This document shows, one piece after another, positions 8,101 to 13,936 of a stretch of DNA of 16,311 nt. Made by a program: the position numbers and the translations under genes. Source of the stretch: CAIWXH01 sp964555675 (GTDB lineage: Bacteria; Chloroflexota; Chloroflexia; Chloroflexales; Chloroflexaceae). The stretch is from positions 1 to 16,311 of the forward strand of contig CAZKTU010000139.1 of the NCBI GenBank assembly GCA_964555675.1, read 5' to 3'. Numbering within the stretch: the stretch's first letter is position 1; each line of letters begins with the position of its first letter. The notes beneath the pieces were generated by a model. The model was given only the letters and a program-made list of their open reading frames with translations. It ran no database searches and was not told the DNA's origin.

Positions 8101-8344
8101 CTACCTCAACGGCCGGCCGCTCCCCTCCGAGCGCTTCGTCCACAGCGACGCCCTGCGCGTCAACCATGAGTGGTCCCTCACCGCCCAGACGCAGCTCCGC
8201 CCCGGCCTCAATCAGCTCGTCGTCGTAAGCGACCACCGCGCCTCCGATGAGCCCTGGCGCTGCTTCCTCCACGCAATGGCCCTGGGGCCCGATGGTCTGC
8301 CGGCTCCTGACCTCGTCGTTGCGCCCACGCCCGTGATAGAATAG
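5150..8344 (+). CDS. Glycoside hydrolase family 31 protein with long C-terminal extension
   Basis: Predicted alpha-glycosidase (alpha-glucosidase/xylosidase clan) of 1064 residues, probably cytoplasmic because no signal peptide is seen. An N-terminal beta-sandwich (about 20-200) precedes a TIM barrel with DMDWH (243-247), the nucleophile motif WWMDWQQG (D343), the acid/base region GFSGDTFATW (D398) and HDIGGHFG (H426, D427). C-terminal beta domains follow to about residue 730. The final 330 residues are extra: a helical piece (about 736-790) and beta-rich sequence ending in a module with RPVRIYLNGRPLP that looks like a jelly roll. WMDWQQG differs from the WxDxNE form of classical alpha-glucosidases, so specificity is open. 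The ATG is preceded by GGAG with a five-base gap. The gene lies between a hypothetical gene and a sortase gene, in a likely operon. Confidence 0.92.
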   Translation: MSSADFFARVAMPSEPLPNPDAVVTLGDCRFTVLTPRLLRLEWAPGGAHDDRPSYAFPRRAAPPPPFHFSVSEHTLTLDTGVLRLTRTGLAGALSAENLQITLNLGGAQVTWRPGDDDPHNLRGARRTLDGCRGEAALDPGLLSRSGWSLFDDSPSPRFDPETGWVQARAEGERQDWYFFGYGHEYTAALADYARFGGPVPMIPRWALGAWWSRYWAYSEQDLRDLVGEFAAHDLPLDILVVDMDWHTPESWTGYTWNRTLFPDPPAFLAWLHAQGLRTTLNLHPALGVQTHEAIHPAFAAALGVDPGRDIPFRISDQAFTRNYFELLHHPIEDQGLDFWWMDWQQGRSSELPGLDPLPWLNHLHYHDMRRRPGLRPMIFSRWGGLGNHRYPIGFSGDTFATWEALRFQPYFTATAANVLYGWWSHDIGGHFGICEPELYARWIQLGALSPILRLHSTNDPAAERRPWAFPPPVLAAARQAFQTRYELLPYLYTLARVHHEQALAPCRPLYYRWPADEAAYVAREQYLLGDQLLVAPIVQPADPVTGLAPAEVWIPPGDWIERATGERFSGPAWMRLVGDLHALPQLVRAGGILPLNTPTHRSHQQPADRLTLAVFPGPEGSLRLYADDGVSELYREGQGEWTPVSLLTSQDGRRVELAISPAEGHCPALPPERHYTVRFMFSRPPRAVLLDGAPYAGWHYDEAAQAIVVELPPRSSALAIALTIAADQPLSLLGEERNSALRLRDAARLLGLPVGPELSERAALLERALAADAPGQRNALARLGGPFMRVFEYTTPEDASRSLGALLVAAPRDGSAVSVAGVWRMTGPEGHREHPFDLGELRADALVAAPFAWAHDRATRRWSLDLRLTWQGRELREHFTAQTLFPTIGAWRTAAMPPAEGEPLARILTPDGALNPDLPWRAVAHAPAHGEFQNLTERFNVPLSAYAYEHRDVDLVTYAVADIGSPDERTVRFAYQSPRPVRIYLNGRPLPSERFVHSDALRVNHEWSLTAQTQLRPGLNQLVVVSDHRASDEPWRCFLHAMALGPDGLPAPDLVVAPTPVIE

Positions 8345-8382
8345 GGGCCGGTCAGCCCATCACCGGACACTACGGAGCTCGT

Positions 8383-9441
8383 GTGAGACGTCTTACCCGT
8401 TGCATCATGTTGCTCATCCTGCTCGCGCCCTTTCTCGGGCCGGGCTCGGCTATGGCCAACACCAGGGCCGGCACGCCGATCTACTTCCGCGAGACGGGCC
8501 ATACCCTGGGCTATGCCTTCCGCGAGTTCTACGACCGCCAGGGCGGCCTGCCCATCTTCGGCTACCCTATCACCGAGGTCTTCGTCGAGGAGGGCCGCCC
8601 GGTGCAGTACTTCGAGCGGGCCCGCCTCGAGTGGCACGCCAACCTCGGTATCGTGCAGGCCGGTCACCTCGGACGCTGGGCAGCCGCTGGTCTCGCCGCC
8701 GACCCCGCCTTCGCCCCCGTCGGCGGCGCCTCCGATGGCGGCGCCTTCTTTGCGCAGACCGGTCATACCCTCTCGGGCCAGTTCCTCAGCTACTGGCAGC
8801 GCAGCGGCGGCCTCGCCACCTTCGGTCTGCCGATCTCGCAGCCCTTTGAGCAGCCGAATGAGCAGGACGGGCGGACCTACCTTGTCCAGTACTTCGAGCG
8901 GGCCCGCCTCGAGCTCCATCCCGAAAACCCGCCGGCCTACCAGGTGCAGCTCGGTCACCTCGGGCGGCGCTATCTGGCTGACCACCCTCCCCCCCCTGCC
9001 GCCGTCCAGCCGGTCGAAGCCGCCTCCCAGGCTTGGGACGCCCTGCGCCCAACCAGGGTCCGCGCGCCGCGCATCGGCGTCGACACCGCCGTGGTGAGCG
9101 CCGGCTTCTCCCTTGGCGAGTGGGATGTGCCGCGTCACACGGCCGTCCACTACTGGCCAATCGCCGCCTATCCCGGCACGGCGGGCAATATCATTGTTGC
9201 CGGCCACGTCGGCTATCGTGGCGAGATCTTTAACCGGCTGCCCGGCATCCTGCAGGGCGACGAGATCTTCGTCAGCGCCGGCGGCCACGAGCGGCGCTAC
9301 ACTGTGCGCGAGGTTCTGACCCTGCTGCCCACCGAGACCTGGGTGATGAACCCCACCCCAGATGAGCAGCTCACGCTGATCACCTGTATTCCCATCGGGG
9401 TCTATACCCATCGCCTGATTGTCCGCGCCACGCCGGGGTAA
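8383..9441 (+). CDS. Secreted sortase with two N-terminal ETGHTL/FERARLE repeats
   Basis: Predicted cysteine transpeptidase acting outside the membrane. Residues 1-26 form a signal peptide (two Arg, hydrophobic core, AMA-N cleavage site). Two tandem repeats follow at about 31-107 and 121-199, each with TGHTL, GGL..FG.PI, VQYFERARLE and GHLGR. A Pro-rich linker (201-210) leads to the sortase domain (222-352) with AGHVGYRG (His275), TLITC (Cys335) and HRL (Arg344), a complete triad. The TLITC form and lack of a C-terminal helix resemble class D/E-type sortases; the class is uncertain. The GTG start at 8383 follows GGAG by five bases, the same GGAGCTCGT context as the GH31 start; the ATG at 8407 would remove the basic n-region and lacks a ribosome site. 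The gene is 38 bp after GH31. No protein in the window has an obvious C-terminal sorting signal. Confidence 0.92.
   Translation: MRRLTRCIMLLILLAPFLGPGSAMANTRAGTPIYFRETGHTLGYAFREFYDRQGGLPIFGYPITEVFVEEGRPVQYFERARLEWHANLGIVQAGHLGRWAAAGLAADPAFAPVGGASDGGAFFAQTGHTLSGQFLSYWQRSGGLATFGLPISQPFEQPNEQDGRTYLVQYFERARLELHPENPPAYQVQLGHLGRRYLADHPPPPAAVQPVEAASQAWDALRPTRVRAPRIGVDTAVVSAGFSLGEWDVPRHTAVHYWPIAAYPGTAGNIIVAGHVGYRGEIFNRLPGILQGDEIFVSAGGHERRYTVREVLTLLPTETWVMNPTPDEQLTLITCIPIGVYTHRLIVRATPG
8605..8913 (+). repeat. Exact 27-bp direct repeat within the sortase gene
   Basis: The 27 bases encoding QYFERARLE are identical at 8605-8631 and 8887-8913, the same point in the two protein repeats. Identity at synonymous positions suggests recent duplication or gene conversion between the repeats, although strong codon bias also favours it. 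Confidence 0.8.
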
Positions 9442-9537
9442 TGTCCCTGGCGAGAGGTCGGTTGCGCACGCTCCAGAGCCCCGCGGCCCCTGGCGTCGCT
9501 CGCGGCCCGGGCCGCTTCTGGAAAGGGAGAGCACGCC

Positions 9538-10032
9538 ATGCAACAGAATCGTCGCGGCGGCAATGGGTGGCTCGGCTGGGTTATCTTCGTCGTGCTGATC
9601 TTCGGGTCACGCTTCCTACCCCCGGTCGCCAACTGGCTCTCGCAGGTCACCGGCCTCCAGATCAGCGCGCCAATGCTGGTCGCCGCAATCGTCGGCCTCG
9701 GCGTCCTCAGCACCATCTTCGGCTCGATCGCGACCGAGGTGCGTCGTAATCGCAGCGACGGCGACACGCGCCTTCCTACCGGTCAGCAGCCCGTGCAGCC
9801 GCCGCAGACCCTCTCCCCGCCTCGCTCGTCCGGCGCTCCCCCCGCCACCCCCGCTCCCAGGGCCAGCGGTCTCCCTCGGATGCGCCAATCCTCGGGCGAT
9901 CAGCGCCTGCCGGGCCCTCCTCGCTTCGAGCCGATCATCGATCCGCGTGTCCTCACCATCGGCATCATTGGGCTCGTCCTCTTCGGCGGCTTCTTCTTCG
10001 TCGCCCTTCTGCTCAGCGGCGCGCTGCCCTAA
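9538..10032 (+). CDS. Small membrane protein with Pro-rich linker
   Basis: The 164-residue product has three predicted membrane helices: about 11-28, 45-65 and 138-161. Between helices 2 and 3 is a roughly 70-residue hydrophilic linker rich in Pro, Ser, Gln and Arg. With a basic N-terminus (QQNRRGG) kept inside by the positive-inside rule, the Arg-bearing linker would also be cytoplasmic. I do not recognise a family. GGGAGA (9525-9530) lies seven bases before the ATG, a good start. It follows the sortase gene by 96 bp and precedes the methyltransferase gene by 65 bp, so it is probably co-transcribed. There is no sorting motif, so it is not an evident sortase substrate. That it is a gene is likely; its function is unknown. 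Confidence 0.75.
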   Translation: MQQNRRGGNGWLGWVIFVVLIFGSRFLPPVANWLSQVTGLQISAPMLVAAIVGLGVLSTIFGSIATEVRRNRSDGDTRLPTGQQPVQPPQTLSPPRSSGAPPATPAPRASGLPRMRQSSGDQRLPGPPRFEPIIDPRVLTIGIIGLVLFGGFFFVALLLSGALP

Positions 10033-10097
10033 CATCGGGCGTCGGGCGCGCAGGAGGGCCCGCGCCTGCCTCGTGACCCGCCCCCCGCCACCTTGCC

Positions 10098-10859
10098 ATG
10101 AACACCTACGACCCCTTTGCCCGCTACTATGACGCCGACTTTCGCGACTACCTCGACGACTTGCCCTTCTACCGCGAGCTTGCGCGGCGCACCGGCGGGC
10201 CCATTCTCGAACTGATGTGCGGGACGGGGCGCGTGCTTCTGCCCCTCGCCGAGGCGGGGTATGCGATTACCGGCGTGGATATCTCGCCGGCCATGCTCGC
10301 CATCGCCCGCGAGCGGGTCGCCGAGCTTGACCTCGCCGGTCGCGCCGAGCTCCTCGAGGGCGATGTTCGTGACCTCCCCTTGCCCGCCGGCAAGTATGCT
10401 CTGGCCTTTGTCGCAGTCAACTCCTTCATGCACCTCGAGAATGTGCGTGACCAGCTGGCCTGCCTGAGCAATGTTCGTCGCGCCCTCACCCCCCGTGGGC
10501 TCCTTGTCCTCGATCTCTTTAGCCCTGACCCCACCGAGATCGCCCGCGAAGATAATCGCCTCGTCCTCGACCGCGAATACTGGCTCGACGGCCGCCACGT
10601 CCAGAAGTTCGTCGCCATCGATAGCGACGCCGCCTCCCAGCTCAGTCGTGTGACCTATCTCTACGACGAGACCGACCAGGCGGGGCTCGTGAGTCGCCGG
10701 ACTATGCGCTTCACCATGCGCTGGTTCTATCGTTTTGAAATCGAGCACCTGTTGGCCAGGGCGGGCTTCAGCGTACGGAATATCTACGGCTCGTACGAGC
10801 TCGATGACTACCTCAGCGGTAGCCCCCGCTTGATCGCCGTCGCCGGCCTCGCCCGCTGA
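10098..10859 (+). CDS. Class I SAM-dependent methyltransferase
   Basis: Predicted cytoplasmic methyltransferase of 253 residues with a Rossmann fold. Motif I is ILELMCGTGRVLLPLA (E38, G42, G44), the ribose-binding acid lies in TGVDISPAML (D61), motif II is LLEGDVRDLPLP (D89), and motif IV is around AFVAVNSFMHL. The start YDPFARYYDADF is typical of small-molecule methyltransferases of this fold. The C-terminal half (about 145-220) is beta-rich and contains the substrate-binding part, so the acceptor cannot be inferred. No clear Shine-Dalgarno precedes the ATG (CCACCTTGCC), suggesting translational coupling or weak initiation. It is last in the 4526-10859 series and is followed by a GC-rich hairpin. 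Fold assignment is firm; the acceptor is unknown. Confidence 0.88.
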   Translation: MNTYDPFARYYDADFRDYLDDLPFYRELARRTGGPILELMCGTGRVLLPLAEAGYAITGVDISPAMLAIARERVAELDLAGRAELLEGDVRDLPLPAGKYALAFVAVNSFMHLENVRDQLACLSNVRRALTPRGLLVLDLFSPDPTEIAREDNRLVLDREYWLDGRHVQKFVAIDSDAASQLSRVTYLYDETDQAGLVSRRTMRFTMRWFYRFEIEHLLARAGFSVRNIYGSYELDDYLSGSPRLIAVAGLAR

Positions 10860-10870
10860 AGAATCAGCAA

Positions 10871-10893
10871 CGGCGGCCCTTGTGGGGCCGCCG
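10871..10893 (+). terminator. Hairpin after the methyltransferase gene
   Basis: CGGCGGCCC (10871-10879) pairs perfectly with GGGCCGCCG (10885-10893) around a 5-nt loop, 12 bases after the stop codon. The position and stability suit a transcript end, but a purine-rich stretch follows instead of a T-tract, so it may be Rho-assisted or a 3' stabilising stem. Confidence 0.5.
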
Positions 10894-11280
10894 GGAGGAA
10901 GAAGAAGGCGGTGTGAGGAGTTGAGGTTTCGCTGGGTTTATATGACGTCGACCACCGCAAATCGTTCGTCTTCGCTCAGCTGAGAGCAGTATAGTTGCCT
11001 TGGATTAGAAGGGCGTTAACCCGCCGTTAGATTCGTGTTAACGCTATGAGCAAAATTGTGTCGTGATTCCTGGCGGCGTCGAGCTCGCTGCCGTGACAAC
11101 TTGTTCACGATGCCCCCCGCTCTGTGAAAGGAGCTGTACATCCTGCCGTTCTATAGTAAATTGTCGAGATAGAGCAGGCTCTTCATTTCAGGCGAAAGGC
11201 TTTTGAAAAGGAGAGTCTTTCAGCGCGAGTTATTCCTCTCAGACTCTCACTGGAATGCCAATACGTATCAGGAGCCTTGC
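10894..11280 (+). promoter_or_regulatory. Lower-GC leader and regulatory region of the GT4 operon
   Basis: This stretch of nearly 390 bp has no credible gene and visibly lower GC than its surroundings. It contains an inverted repeat GCGTTAAC/GTTAACGC (11013-11044), the element ACTTGTTCACG (11099-11109) shared with the 13937 leader, and TATAGT (11152-11157), a possible -10 without a good -35. In-frame sequence before the ATG at 11281 lacks coding character; CAGGAG six bases upstream of that ATG fixes the start. Confidence 0.5.
11013..11044. repeat. Inverted repeat of GTTAAC half-sites
   Basis: GCGTTAAC (11013-11020) and GTTAACGC (11037-11044) are perfect complements with a 16-nt spacer, each containing the palindrome GTTAAC. 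Half-site centres are 24 bp apart, slightly over two helical turns, which would suit a dimeric regulator. It lies upstream of the GT4 operon. Confidence 0.5.
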
Positions 11281-12405
11281 ATGAGCAGCCCACTCTCTAC
11301 TAGCAAGCCAATACACTGTCTGATTGCCAGTGGAGTGAACATCACTCGTCTACCTGTTGGCGTACCCGGTGAGCAGCCAGAGAAGGATTTCGCAGTCCTG
11401 CGCGAAGCGCTTCAGGCTGATTTTGTCGATAGCGAGAACTACCAGCAGGTGGGTGGTCGCTGGTCGCGCTTCGTCGAGCGTACAATGGGGCCTAAGTGGG
11501 GCCTCGCCGCCGCCGCCATCACCCGCGCCCGCGCCCTCGGTGTCAGCGCTATCGTCGCCATGAATGATGATATTGGCGTGCCCCTGGGTGTGCTGCTGCA
11601 GTTGACCCGCACGCGCATCCCATTCGTGCTGATTGGCCAGCACATGATCGCGCGCCGCCCCGCCTTTTTTCTGGGCAAACTGCGCATGCAAAGCAGCTTT
11701 AGCCGCATCCTCAGCCTCGCAGAATCTCAGGCGCAGTATATCCGCGAAACCTATCACATCGACGCCGAGCGCCTCACCACCATCTACTGGTATGCCGACC
11801 ATCGCTTCTACGCGCCGATGCCCCAGGTTGAGGTCAAGCGCCAGATCTGTAGCGCCGGCATGACTAGCCGCGACTACAAGACCTTGATTGAGGCCACCCG
11901 TGGCCTCGACGCCCACGTAAAGATCGAGGCCCATAGCGCCTGGTTCAACAATGGGGTCAACTTCACCCCCGATATGCTCCACGACCGCTTTGAGGTCTGT
12001 AGCTATGGCACCTCGGCGGCGCTGCGGCAGCTCTACGCCGAGTCTGCCATCGTTGCCGTGCCGCTCCAGGATGTCCCGTTCATTGCCGGCTACTCGACAC
12101 TGCTCGAGGGCATGGCCATGGGCAAGCCCGTTGTCGCCAGCAAGATCAAGTTCATCGGTGACTTCATCGTCGATGGACAGAATGGCTTTCTGGTTCGCCC
12201 CAATGACCCTGAGCATATGCGCGAGCGCCTCCAGTTCCTCCTCGATAACCCCGAGGAGGCCCGCCGCATGGGCGAGAATGCGCGCCGGACGATCGAGGAG
12301 CGCTTTACCCTCGATCACTTTCGTGAGCATGTGGAGTGCGTAGTCAACGAAGTCGTCAATCAAGCCACGGCCCCTTCGGGGCGCCTGCCTGTAGTGGGAG
12401 TGTAG
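11281..12405 (+). CDS. GT4-like glycosyltransferase, first gene of the pair
   Basis: Predicted retaining glycosyltransferase of GT-B fold, 374 residues, cytoplasmic face of the membrane. The C-terminal donor-binding half has the typical run: AESAIVAVPLQ (about 253-263), GYSTLLEGMAMGKPVVAS (270-287, E276), GQNGFLVRPNDPE (299-311) and a final helix with ARRTIEERF. The first Glu of the usual EX7E motif is not present (Ile at 268), a variation found in some GT4 groups. The N-terminal acceptor half is divergent, so the acceptor and sugar are unknown. The ATG at 11281 has GGAG six bases upstream. Its stop codon is six bases before the next glycosyltransferase start, so the two are co-transcribed and probably act in one polysaccharide pathway, consistent with gmd at the right edge. 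Confidence 0.86.
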   Translation: MSSPLSTSKPIHCLIASGVNITRLPVGVPGEQPEKDFAVLREALQADFVDSENYQQVGGRWSRFVERTMGPKWGLAAAAITRARALGVSAIVAMNDDIGVPLGVLLQLTRTRIPFVLIGQHMIARRPAFFLGKLRMQSSFSRILSLAESQAQYIRETYHIDAERLTTIYWYADHRFYAPMPQVEVKRQICSAGMTSRDYKTLIEATRGLDAHVKIEAHSAWFNNGVNFTPDMLHDRFEVCSYGTSAALRQLYAESAIVAVPLQDVPFIAGYSTLLEGMAMGKPVVASKIKFIGDFIVDGQNGFLVRPNDPEHMRERLQFLLDNPEEARRMGENARRTIEERFTLDHFREHVECVVNEVVNQATAPSGRLPVVGV

Positions 12406-12411
12406 CTGCGC

Positions 12412-13644
12412 ATGAAGACTCTGATCATCGCGCCGTTTAGCCCGTATCCCCTCGTATTCGGGGGCGCCATCAGGCTCTATCACGTGATCAAAATGTTCGC
12501 GGCCATTTCGGATGTGACCGTTCTAGCCTATAATACCGTCAAAGACAAGGCCAGTAGCATTCGCCATCTCGAGACAATCTGCGAGCGCGCTATCCTGGTC
12601 GATGATGCCCCCCTCGAGACCCAGAAGAAGTGGCTTCTCCAGGCTCGTGGCCTCTTGGGCCCGAAGTCCTTCCAGTACCACTCGTTCTACACCCGGCGCT
12701 TCCAGCGCGAGATTGACTCGTTGCTGGCGGCCCACACCTATGATTACATTGTCGTCGAGCAGTCGCAGATGGGCTTCTTTCGCTGTCGCCAGCCAGGGGC
12801 AATCCATGTCCTCGACTTGCAGAACATCGAGTATGAGCTGCTCGAGCGCCGCGCCAAAGTCCAGTCTAACCCGGTCAAGGGTTTTGCCCTGGCCGTCGAG
12901 GCCACAAAGTTCAAGCGCCAAGAGTTGGCGATCTCCGAGCAGTACGATCTTGTCTTTACCCCCTCGGAGCGTGAGGCTATGCACCTGCGCAAGATCCTGA
13001 AAACGCCTCGCGTCGAGTGCCTCGCCAATAGTATCGACCCTGACTTCTTCGCCCGTCGTAGCGAGCAGCCAACGGCGAACGAAATTGCCTTCGTGGGCAC
13101 GACGCACGTTGACGCTAACCGCGATGGTCTGATCTACTTCATGGAGCAGGTCTTCCCGCTGATCGAACAGCAGGTTCCTGATGTTCACTTCAGTATCGTC
13201 GGCGGAAAGCCGCCCGCCGAGATCCGCGCCTTTGCCCAGCGACCAAATGTCGAAGTCACCGGCTTCGTGGATGATGTGCGGCCCTACATGGCCCGCGCCA
13301 AAGCTCTGGTCGTGCCGCTCCGCAGCGGAGGCGGCACCCGTCTCAAGATCCTTGAGGGCCTCAGCTTCGGGGTTCCAACTGTCTCCACGTCTGTCGGCGC
13401 CGAGGGTATCGACCTTACCGATGGCAGAGATATCCTGATCGGTGATACGCCCCAGGCCTTCGCCGACCGGGTGGTGCAGACCCTCACGGACGAAGCTCTG
13501 TGCCGTCGCCTGGCAGACTCTGGCCGGCGTCTTGTCGAGGCCCACTATTCCTGGCAGGCGGTCGGAAGGCAGCTCGCGACCTATCTTGGCGAAGTTTCGC
13601 ACCAGAAGGCGCCTGATGCCCTGCCATCGCCCGCCGCCGACTGA
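12412..13644 (+). CDS. GT4-like glycosyltransferase, second gene of the pair
   Basis: Predicted retaining GT-B glycosyltransferase of 410 residues. The N-terminus shows an early beta-strand and glycine loop (MKTLIIAPFSPYPLVFGGA), as in GT4 enzymes that bind the acceptor there. The donor domain has EIAFVGTTHVDANRDG (about 224-239), a GFVDDVRPYMARA block (284-296), VVPLRSGGGTRLKILEGL (300-317, E315) and VGAEGIDL (328-335). As in other members with the RSGGGTRLKILE form, the upstream Glu of EX7E is replaced by Gly. It follows the first GT4 gene by six bases; GGGAG at 12396-12400 overlaps that gene's last codons, indicating coupled translation. The last residues (about 396-410) are Pro/Ala-rich and unstructured. 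A hairpin terminator follows. The sugar and acceptor are unknown. Confidence 0.9.
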   Translation: MKTLIIAPFSPYPLVFGGAIRLYHVIKMFAAISDVTVLAYNTVKDKASSIRHLETICERAILVDDAPLETQKKWLLQARGLLGPKSFQYHSFYTRRFQREIDSLLAAHTYDYIVVEQSQMGFFRCRQPGAIHVLDLQNIEYELLERRAKVQSNPVKGFALAVEATKFKRQELAISEQYDLVFTPSEREAMHLRKILKTPRVECLANSIDPDFFARRSEQPTANEIAFVGTTHVDANRDGLIYFMEQVFPLIEQQVPDVHFSIVGGKPPAEIRAFAQRPNVEVTGFVDDVRPYMARAKALVVPLRSGGGTRLKILEGLSFGVPTVSTSVGAEGIDLTDGRDILIGDTPQAFADRVVQTLTDEALCRRLADSGRRLVEAHYSWQAVGRQLATYLGEVSHQKAPDALPSPAAD

Positions 13645-13689
13645 CCCGTTTTCCCGCGCCCTTAGCGAGTTCCCCGCAAACAGTTACCT

Positions 13690-13719
13690 CCCCCTCTCCC
13701 GCCTGCATAGGAGAGGGGG
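13690..13719 (+). terminator. Terminator of the GT4 operon
   Basis: CCCCCTCTCC (13690-13699) and GGAGAGGGGG (13710-13719) form a perfect 10-bp stem with a 10-nt loop, 45 bases after the stop codon. A short T-containing tail (CTTTACATCT) follows. It separates the GT4 pair from the GT26-STAS gene. Confidence 0.65.
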
Positions 13720-13757
13720 CTTTACATCTAAGGCGATGCCGCCTGCTGCGAATGAAT

Positions 13758-13768
13758 ACTTGTTCACG
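13758..13768 (+). promoter_or_regulatory. ACTTGTTCACG element shared with the GT4 operon leader
   Basis: Eleven bases are identical to 11099-11109. In both leaders a CTAT-G-TAAA-TG-CGA-TAG-like block follows 35-41 bp later, and each lies upstream of a glycan-synthesis transcription unit. This may be a common regulator or sigma-factor site; it rests on two copies only. Confidence 0.35.
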
Positions 13769-13804
13769 CCCTGCTTGCCCTTGTGTAACCCAAAGTTTCC
13801 ACGC

Positions 13805-13829
13805 TATTGCTAAACTGCCGATAGCAATA
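13805..13829. repeat. Inverted repeat TATTGCTA/TAGCAATA
   Basis: TATTGCTA (13805-13812) and TAGCAATA (13822-13829) are exact complements around a 9-nt loop, about 110 bp before the GT26-STAS start. No T-tract follows, so it is more likely an operator or leader structure than a terminator. Confidence 0.45.
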
Positions 13830-13857
13830 AGGCCCTTTCCGGCACTCTTTGCATGGT

Positions 13858-13872
13858 CACTACAATGTAGTG
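13858..13872. promoter_or_regulatory. Palindrome containing a -10-like TACAAT
   Basis: CACTACAATGTAGTG is a perfect odd palindrome with 7-base arms. It contains TACAAT (13861-13866), five of six bases of the -10 consensus, about 70 bp before the GT26-STAS ATG. There is no good -35. A repressor bound here would cover the -10, or the element could be part of a promoter for an alternative sigma factor. Confidence 0.45.
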
Positions 13873-13936
13873 GCTACGGGTCGCATCTTTGTGGCTTGAA
13901 CCCCTCTGATAACCTGATCGAGCGAGAGATAAGGCT

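Noticed and set aside
5357..8272. A 971-codon open frame on the minus strand opposite the GH31 gene
   Set aside because: Gly/Ala/Val/Glu-rich translation without motifs, fully antisense to a gene with clear catalytic motifs; such mirrors are normal in high-GC coding DNA.
10860..11280. Riboswitch or short leader peptide gene
   Set aside because: No recognisable riboswitch core; the ATG near 11047 gives only six codons and lacks a ribosome site.
12480..12487. TCACGTGA resembling the parS core inside the second GT4 gene
   Set aside because: Only the 8-bp core matches; the flanking TGTT and AACA are absent, so it is likely chance within coding sequence.
13645..13936. Small coding frame between the second GT4 gene and the GT26-STAS gene
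   Set aside because: Codon pattern is not biased and the span includes a terminator and palindromes; treated as regulatory.
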